In this document: in pieces, positions 6,716 to 10,943 of the stretch
How the letters are laid out: each line of letters opens with the position of its first letter
Position numbering within the stretch: the first letter of the stretch is position 1
Source of the DNA: Lentisphaeria bacterium
GTDB taxonomy: Bacteria; Verrucomicrobiota; Lentisphaeria; Oligosphaerales; Oligosphaeraceae
Reading direction: 5' to 3'
DNA: 10,943 bases
NCBI GenBank assembly: GCA_028699735.1
Contig: JAQVUB010000043.1
Location: 1 to 10,943, forward strand
Notes under the pieces: generated by a model
What the model was told of the DNA's origin: nothing
Databases searched by the model: none
What the model saw: only the letters and a program-made list of their open reading frames with translations
Program-made: the position numbers and the translations under genes

Positions 6716-7978
6716 TTATGCGTGTTTTGTCAGCCATGCGGCCAGTTCAGCCAGAGATACGGTAGCCTGTTCGGACGTTTTCATATTTCGGCAGGTGACG
6801 ACGCCCTTGGCAATCTCATCGTCGCCCTGGATCAGCACGACGCTGGCTCCTTCGCGGTTTGCTGTGCGCATCTGCGCTTTCATGCTGCGTGCGGAAAAAT
6901 CCGCCTTGACTCGACCGCCGAGCTTCTTTGTACGGAGTTCACCGGCCAGTTTCAGGCCAGCCAGGATGGCGTTTTCGCCGAGGCTGATCAGGTAGGTATC
7001 GGTCTGTGCACCTGCTTCGGTCTTCAGGCCCAGGCTTTCGCGTGCCAGCAGCAGGCGTTCCATGCCGGCGGCAAAACCAATTCCCTCGAGTGTGCGTTTA
7101 TCACCAGGCAGGCTGATCCGGTAACGACCGCCCCCCGCCAAGGCATCCTGTGCCCCTAAACCCGAATGCGTAATCTCAAAAACTGTATGGACATAGTAAT
7201 CCAGACCGCGTACCAGACGGGGCGCCAGCTCAAAATCCACACCAAGATCACGCAAGCCCTGACAAACCCGGGCAAAAAAATCACGGCTGGTATCACAAAG
7301 CAAATCGAGAATTTTAGGGGCCTCGAGAGCCACTTCATGACAGGCGGGATTTTTGCAGTCCAGCATCCGCCAGACATTACTATCGAGGCGACGCTGACAA
7401 TCTTCGCAAAGCCCGCCGACATGCGGCAGGAAGTATTCTTTCAGAGCTGCGCTGACGGCGTCGCGGTCTTCGGGCAGGCCCCGGGTGTTGAGCATGACTT
7501 TGCCGCCGCGGATGCCGAGTTCTTCGATAAAATGGGTCAGCATGGCAATGCATTCAGCATCCATCCATGGGGAATCCGCGCCGACGGCTTCAACGCCGAC
7601 CTGATGGAACTGTCGCCTGCGCCCGGCGGCGGGTCGTTCACCGCGGAACATGGGGCCGAAATAGAAGACGCGGGCTTCTTCGCCCTGATCGAGGCCACGG
7701 TTGGCAATGGCCCTCATGACTCCGGCCGTTCCTTCCGGACGCAAGGTCAGGCTGCGCCCGCCACGATCTTGAAAGGTATACATTTCTTTTTGCACGACAT
7801 CGGTTTCGCTGCCCAGGTTGCGGACAAAGACCTCGGTGCGTTCAAAAATGGGTGTGCGCAGTTCGCTGTAGCCGTAGCGGGGAAATACTTCCCTCGCTTT
7901 GTTTTCGAGCAAAAGCCAGTCCGATACTTCCGGCTCCCACAGATCGGAAGTGCCTGGCAGGGGTTCGTTGACAGCCAT
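6716..7978 (-). CDS. hisS: Histidyl-tRNA synthetase
   Basis: This class II synthetase charges tRNA-His; 420 residues is normal for bacteria. Motif 1 surrounds SELRTPIFERTEVFVR (38-53). Motif 2 is RVFYFGPMFRGERPAAGRRR with QFHQVGVEAVG (103-133). The histidine-specific loop RLVRGLDYYVHTVFEI is at 254-269, AGGGRY at 281-286, and motif 3, GIGFAAGMERLLL, at 299-311. The insertion carries the usual cysteine pattern (CEDC at 191-194, then C208 and C213). The C-terminal 95 residues fit the HGTP anticodon-binding domain. AGGAGA at 7988-7983 precedes ATG 7978. It is the first gene of the hisS-aspS unit, and palindrome copy B lies 53-164 bases upstream, probably within or beside its leader. No T-box-like leader was recognised. 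Nothing appears missing. Confidence 0.97.
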   Translation of the reverse strand: MAVNEPLPGTSDLWEPEVSDWLLLENKAREVFPRYGYSELRTPIFERTEVFVRNLGSETDVVQKEMYTFQDRGGRSLTLRPEGTAGVMRAIANRGLDQGEEARVFYFGPMFRGERPAAGRRRQFHQVGVEAVGADSPWMDAECIAMLTHFIEELGIRGGKVMLNTRGLPEDRDAVSAALKEYFLPHVGGLCEDCQRRLDSNVWRMLDCKNPACHEVALEAPKILDLLCDTSRDFFARVCQGLRDLGVDFELAPRLVRGLDYYVHTVFEITHSGLGAQDALAGGGRYRISLPGDKRTLEGIGFAAGMERLLLARESLGLKTEAGAQTDTYLISLGENAILAGLKLAGELRTKKLGGRVKADFSARSMKAQMRTANREGASVVLIQGDDEIAKGVVTCRNMKTSEQATVSLAELAAWLTKHA

Positions 7979-8022
7979 ATTCTCTCCTAAAACCGTACTG
8001 CATCAGTGAAAATAGGTAACAG

Positions 8023-8187
8023 TTTTTTTTACAACGAAATGCACAAACGGACACGAAAAAATTTCATGGAAAGCACGACGCATTCTCGCAGTCAAAGCCT
8101 CTTCCATGAAATTTTTTCGTGTCCGTTTGTGCATTTCGTTGTTCAAAAAGAATTCCTCCGTTAGCCAGGTTTACTGACGTATTACCT
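8023..8187 (-). repeat. Palindromic intergenic repeat, copy B
   Basis: The arms 8031-8071 (ACAACGAAATGCACAAACGG...) and 8102-8142 are perfect inverted repeats over 41 bases, with a 30-base loop. In the minus orientation the flank (8187-8143), arms, loop and a run of eight A (8030-8023) match copy A throughout. By hand alignment, 26 of 32 loop-region positions are identical, and ACGGAGGAATTCTTTT in the flank is conserved. It lies between the divergent hisS and purE genes. Confidence 0.9.
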
Positions 8188-8227
8188 CAAACCCCAGAAA
8201 ACAAACCCGGAGTTTTGCATTGTATTC

Positions 8228-8256
8228 TTGACGAAACTGTAAAAACGTAATATAAT
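8228..8256 (+). promoter_or_regulatory. Sigma70-type promoter of purE
   Basis: TTGACG (8228-8233), a 17-base spacer and a perfect TATAAT (8251-8256) make this the strongest promoter visible in the window. Transcription should begin near 8263, leaving a leader of about 145 nt before purE. Confidence 0.8.
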
Positions 8257-8262
8257 ACATTT

Positions 8263-8407
8263 TTACACAGAAGAATTTCGTAGCGGAAAGAAATAACGGA
8301 CGGGACATCGACGTTCCCAACGCACTACGCACCGTTCTCCTGCCACCTGCACCCCCCCGCACATCACAACCGGGACGGTTGCGCCACTTTTTAAAAGGAA
8401 TCTGTTT
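8263..8407 (+). other. Long purE leader with possible RNA structure
   Basis: The stretch between the inferred transcription start and purE holds no credible ORF. Possible pairings are CGTAG (8279-8283) with CTACG (8326-8330), and CAACCG (8367-8372) with CGGTTG (8376-8381) around GGA. The second is followed 6 bases later by five T (8388-8392), just before the ribosome site AAGGAA (8395-8400). It could be an attenuator-like leader. I could not match it to the ZTP (pfl) or purine riboswitch consensus by eye. Confidence 0.3.
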
Positions 8408-8899
8408 ATGGCTAAAAAAGTCGCTGTCTTGATGGGAAGCAAATCTGATCTGCCGAAACTGGAAGATTGCATTACCACGCTGAAGAGTCTTCAGCTGGAA
8501 ACGGAAGTACGCGTGATGTCGGCTCACCGCACACCGGAGATTGTCGGGGCTTTTGCCAATCAGGCGGAGGCCAATGGCTTCGGTGTGATTATCGCTGCAG
8601 CCGGCGGGGCGGCTCACCTGGCCGGTGTGGTTGCCGCGCACACCCTGCTGCCAGTCATCGGCATTCCCATTGAAAACGGAGCCTTCAAAGGACTGGATGC
8701 GCTGTTGTCAACGGTGCAGATGCCCGGCGGGATTGCAGTGGCGACGGTCGGCGTTGGCAACGGCGGCGCAATGAATGCCGCATTGCTGGCAGCCGAAATG
8801 CTGGCGCTATCCGATCCGGCTTTGCGTGAACGCCTGGCCGCAGACCGCGCAGCACGCAAAGCCAAAGTCATCCAGGCCGATCAGGAACTGCAACAATGA
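8408..8899 (+). CDS. purE: N5-carboxyaminoimidazole ribonucleotide mutase, PurE class I
   Basis: The enzyme interconverts N5-CAIR and CAIR in de novo purine synthesis, in the cytoplasm. The 163 residues match the usual class I length. Substrate-binding MGSKSD is at 9-14. SAHRTPE at 38-44 holds the catalytic His40. The glycine-rich AAAGGAAHLAGV is at 63-74, GIPI at 85-88, and the conserved GLDALLSTVQMPGGIAVATV at 95-114 is followed by GNGGAMNAALLAAEML. AAGGAA lies 7 bases before ATG 8408. No purK is visible, so the carboxylation partner is elsewhere or absent. The stop codon overlaps the next start (ATGA at 8896-8899), showing translational coupling to a secreted protein of unrelated type. Expression is driven by the promoter at 8228-8256 with a long leader. 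Confidence 0.97.
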   Translation: MAKKVAVLMGSKSDLPKLEDCITTLKSLQLETEVRVMSAHRTPEIVGAFANQAEANGFGVIIAAAGGAAHLAGVVAAHTLLPVIGIPIENGAFKGLDALLSTVQMPGGIAVATVGVGNGGAMNAALLAAEMLALSDPALRERLAADRAARKAKVIQADQELQQ

Positions 8900-9681
8900 A
8901 TGCTTTCAGGGGGTTGCGGATTGCCGCAGCCATCATCTTAATGGCTGCGCAAATGGCTCTGCGCGCCGATGTGCAGGGTCTACCAGGAGAAAGATTCCGC
9001 CAGGATCTGCAGGAATTGCTCGACAGCCTGTCGACTGCTCGGTTGCTACCGCAACTCGATGCCGACCAGGAAGCGGAATTCCTGCTCGGGCTTCTGGAAA
9101 ATCTGGAGATTCCGGCGGTGATTACCAATCTGGCGAAAGCCACTGCCCCGGAACCGGCGGAACCCTCGACGTTGCTGATGCTGTCCGAAAACGAGGGTAT
9201 CCTCTATCTGCGCATGAAGGATTTCCAGCAGGCGGACTCGAATCAGAACTCCGTCCTCGCGGAAGATTTCAAACGGCAGAACGGAAAAGCGCTCGTCGTT
9301 GACCTGCGACATGCCCGGGGCTTTTCAACTGAAGCTGAAGAGTCTCATCTGCGTTTTTTACAAGCGATACCGGGTCCCATGCTGATTCTGATCGATTCCC
9401 AAACCACCGGCACTCCGGAATCCATTATCCGGAAACTGAAGAGCGAACGCGATGTGCTGACCCTGGGTACCCCCAGCCTGGGGCTTGGCGGCGCCGGCCA
9501 GGAGATCAAACTCTCCAGCGGATTGACTTTGCGAGTACCGCGCCTCGAAAAGGATCAGCTTCCCGGCTCCCTCGAACCGGATGTCGCACTCAGGGTTTCT
9601 CCCATCACAAACGACCCGGCTGCCGATCCCTGGTGCCGCCACGCCCGTGATACTCTCAAGCTCATTCTGGCATTGGAGTAA
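8896..9681 (+). CDS. Secreted S41 peptidase-like protein, probably inactive
   Basis: The protein has 261 residues. Residues 1-24 (MNAFRGLRIAAAIILMAAQM, then ALRA) are a signal peptide, so it should act outside the cytoplasm. Residues 100-236 follow the tail-specific protease (S41) core: GILYLRMKDFQ where the family has a GYI-type strand, KALVVDLRHARGFS where it has DLRNNGGG, MLILIDSQTTGTPES at the catalytic Ser segment, GTPSLGLGGAGQ at the TFGKG segment, and SGLTLRVP and SLEPDVALRV at the end. The nucleophile position is Thr173 and the general-base Lys position is Leu196, so normal activity is unlikely. No PDZ domain is present. The start overlaps purE by four bases, with AGGA 9 bases upstream. 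The S41 fold is inferred from motif order; a highly diverged non-peptidase is possible. Confidence 0.8.
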   Translation: MNAFRGLRIAAAIILMAAQMALRADVQGLPGERFRQDLQELLDSLSTARLLPQLDADQEAEFLLGLLENLEIPAVITNLAKATAPEPAEPSTLLMLSENEGILYLRMKDFQQADSNQNSVLAEDFKRQNGKALVVDLRHARGFSTEAEESHLRFLQAIPGPMLILIDSQTTGTPESIIRKLKSERDVLTLGTPSLGLGGAGQEIKLSSGLTLRVPRLEKDQLPGSLEPDVALRVSPITNDPAADPWCRHARDTLKLILALE

Positions 9682-9703
9682 CCCCCATCCCAAAAACTTT
9701 TTT

Positions 9704-9732
9704 AACCACGAAAATCACGAAATACCACGAAC
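9704..9732 (+). repeat. Half copy of the palindromic repeat family (copy D)
   Basis: AACCACGAAAATCACGAA at 9704-9721 continues as ATACCACGAAC to 9732. The CACGAA words recur at about 9-10 bases, as in the arms of copies A-C. No complementary right arm is found before the next gene. It occupies the 85-base gap between two secreted-protein genes. Confidence 0.55.
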
Positions 9733-9766
9733 TTTTTTAAATTTTTGGTTTATAGAGTTGGTTTGA

Positions 9767-10943
9767 ATGCATTTTCTGCGATGGTATATCCTGGCGTTCA
9801 TATTCTGTTGTCTCCCGGTTATGCGGGGGACAGTTGTCCCTATTTTTTCTGAGACCGTAACGACTCTGAACCTGCGCATCCGCACCAGCTCCTTGCAGGA
9901 TACGAAAAATTTATCCCAGGCCGCGGAGTTGTTTGCCCGGGAAATCGACCGCACCCTGCATTTTTCCGGAATTCCGCAAACTCGTCTGCAGCTGACGATT
10001 CTGCGTCCCGATGAGCATACTCCCGATGCGGATTCCGATCTCTGTTTTCCTTTTGACAGCAGTTCCATTGAAATCAGCTACGGCCTGATCCGGAAAATGA
10101 TCCTGCGGCGCACTCGGGAAAATTTTTCCGGCAGTGGTGCTGACATTCCCTCGGCGGACTGGCTTGCCGCCGCAATCTGCAATCGGGTCTTTTATGACGG
10201 CAAAGGCATACGCACCTTCTATTCCCCGGATTTCCGGGTGGCGCGCAGCCAGTTTATGAACGGGCACTTTCCACGCATTGACCGGCTCCTTGCTCAACCA
10301 CTTGCGCCTGCAGACGATCCCCTGTTCCGACTGTATCTGCTGCATTGCGATCTGCTCGCCAGCGCCCTGGAAAATCAACCCGAAGCCAATGTTTTCCTGC
10401 AGAAGCTCTTCGAACTGGAACGCTATGGGCGCTCTACCGTCGAGTCCTTCGAGTTTCTGCTGCGGCCAAACTGGTCTGCTGCTGAAACTCTTCAGAGCTG
10501 GTACGAAAAGAAAGTGCTTGCGGAAAGCGGGCGGGGCTGGCAGCTCAATGAAGCCGACAATACCCTCTCAGAACTGCAGGAGCTGCTCAATATCCCGGTA
10601 CTGGAGGCTGGTGGACGCACGGCTGTAAAACGCCTTCCGCTCGAGAAAATCCCCAAGCTTCTTGAAGATTATAAACTTAATGCCCTGGCCTTGAATTTGA
10701 TGCAAAACCGCATCCTGCTGCTGGCCAAAAATGCCCCGCTGCTTTTGCGCCCGCCCCTGCAGCAGTTCAGCAAAGCCCTTGCTTCCCTCCAAGCCGGCAA
10801 AAATTCCCGCTTCCGAAAAGAATTCCGAAAGGCCCGCAAAGAATTTGATGCCGCCATGAAACGGCAAAACCGCATCGCGGAACTGCTACAGCAATCCGAC
10901 AGCAACCGTACGCCCCTGCTCGACCCCTTTGAACCTTACCTCC
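9767..10943 (+). CDS. Secreted protein of unknown function (partial, C terminus beyond right edge)
   Basis: The frame from ATG 9767 is open for 392 codons to the edge, directly preceded in frame by TGA, so no earlier start is possible. Residues 1-21 (MHFLRWYILAFIFCCLPVMR, then G) are hydrophobic and read as a signal peptide. The mature part starts with a TTLNLRIRTSSL strand and LSQAAELFAREIDRTL helix. It continues with LQLTILRP, an IEISYGLIRKMILRRT helix, ADWLAAAICNRVF, and LFRLYLLHCDLLASALE. Residues 330-380 are rich in Lys and Arg and likely helical. The strand-helix order loosely recalls gluzincin-type (peptidase MA-like) secreted proteins, but no HExxH motif is present, so I assign no function. 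The ribosome site is weak. It follows the S41-like gene on the same strand after 85 bases holding repeat copy D. Confidence 0.78.
   Translation, partial: MHFLRWYILAFIFCCLPVMRGTVVPIFSETVTTLNLRIRTSSLQDTKNLSQAAELFAREIDRTLHFSGIPQTRLQLTILRPDEHTPDADSDLCFPFDSSSIEISYGLIRKMILRRTRENFSGSGADIPSADWLAAAICNRVFYDGKGIRTFYSPDFRVARSQFMNGHFPRIDRLLAQPLAPADDPLFRLYLLHCDLLASALENQPEANVFLQKLFELERYGRSTVESFEFLLRPNWSAAETLQSWYEKKVLAESGRGWQLNEADNTLSELQELLNIPVLEAGGRTAVKRLPLEKIPKLLEDYKLNALALNLMQNRILLLAKNAPLLLRPPLQQFSKALASLQAGKNSRFRKEFRKARKEFDAAMKRQNRIAELLQQSDSNRTPLLDPFEPYL

Noticed and set aside
6687..6737. Upstream aspS start giving 17 extra residues
   Set aside because: It overlaps hisS, lacks a ribosome site and extends beyond the family N terminus.
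7166..7990. A 274-codon plus-strand open frame
   Set aside because: It is antisense to hisS, whose motifs are complete; the frame has no recognisable domain or ribosome site.
8263..8407. ZTP (pfl) riboswitch before purE
   Set aside because: The conserved CCGCCUGGGC-like segment of that class is not seen; only generic pairings are visible.
8171..8641. A 156-codon minus-strand open frame
   Set aside because: It is antisense to purE and its promoter; purE is unmistakable.
9704..9732. Short spaced CACGAA words as a CRISPR array
   Set aside because: The units are only 9-10 bases apart with no spacers; they match the palindrome-family arms instead.

Overview
The window most resembles a member of the Lentisphaerota/Victivallales (PVC group). 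Three things suggest this: a pseudopilin with an [24 protein letters not shown]-type N terminus next to a secreted DUF4838 protein, a GntR-type regulator in the same operon, and a diverged planctomycete/verrucomicrobial-style sigma-like protein. This is a family-level inference; there is no rRNA or tRNA in the window to confirm it.

The left part (1-3453, minus strand) is a small carbohydrate-type locus transcribed right to left. A GntR helix-turn-helix protein fused to a solute-binding-protein-like sensor comes first, then a pseudopilin, then a secreted GH67N-like/DUF4838 protein that runs off the left edge. Symmetric TTGCAA-type sites overlap a probable promoter in front of the regulator, which suggests autoregulation.

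The middle part (3716-7978, minus strand) holds hisS, then aspS 29 bases downstream, then a 344-residue protein whose first 200 residues look like a decayed ECF sigma factor. The right part (8228-10943, plus strand) starts with a near-consensus sigma70 promoter and a leader of about 145 nt. It continues with purE, a translationally coupled secreted S41-protease-like protein that seems to have lost its catalytic residues, and a secreted protein of unknown function cut by the right edge.

The unifying feature is a family of long intergenic palindromes built on CACGAAA/AACGAAAT words. Three near-complete copies lie at 3482-3648, 4779-4889 and 8023-8187, and a half copy lies at 9704-9732. Copies one and three are full homologues, including loop and flank, in opposite orientation. 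They sit at almost every boundary between transcription units, and one contributes a spurious N-terminal extension to the sigma-like reading frame. Genes run off both edges of the window.
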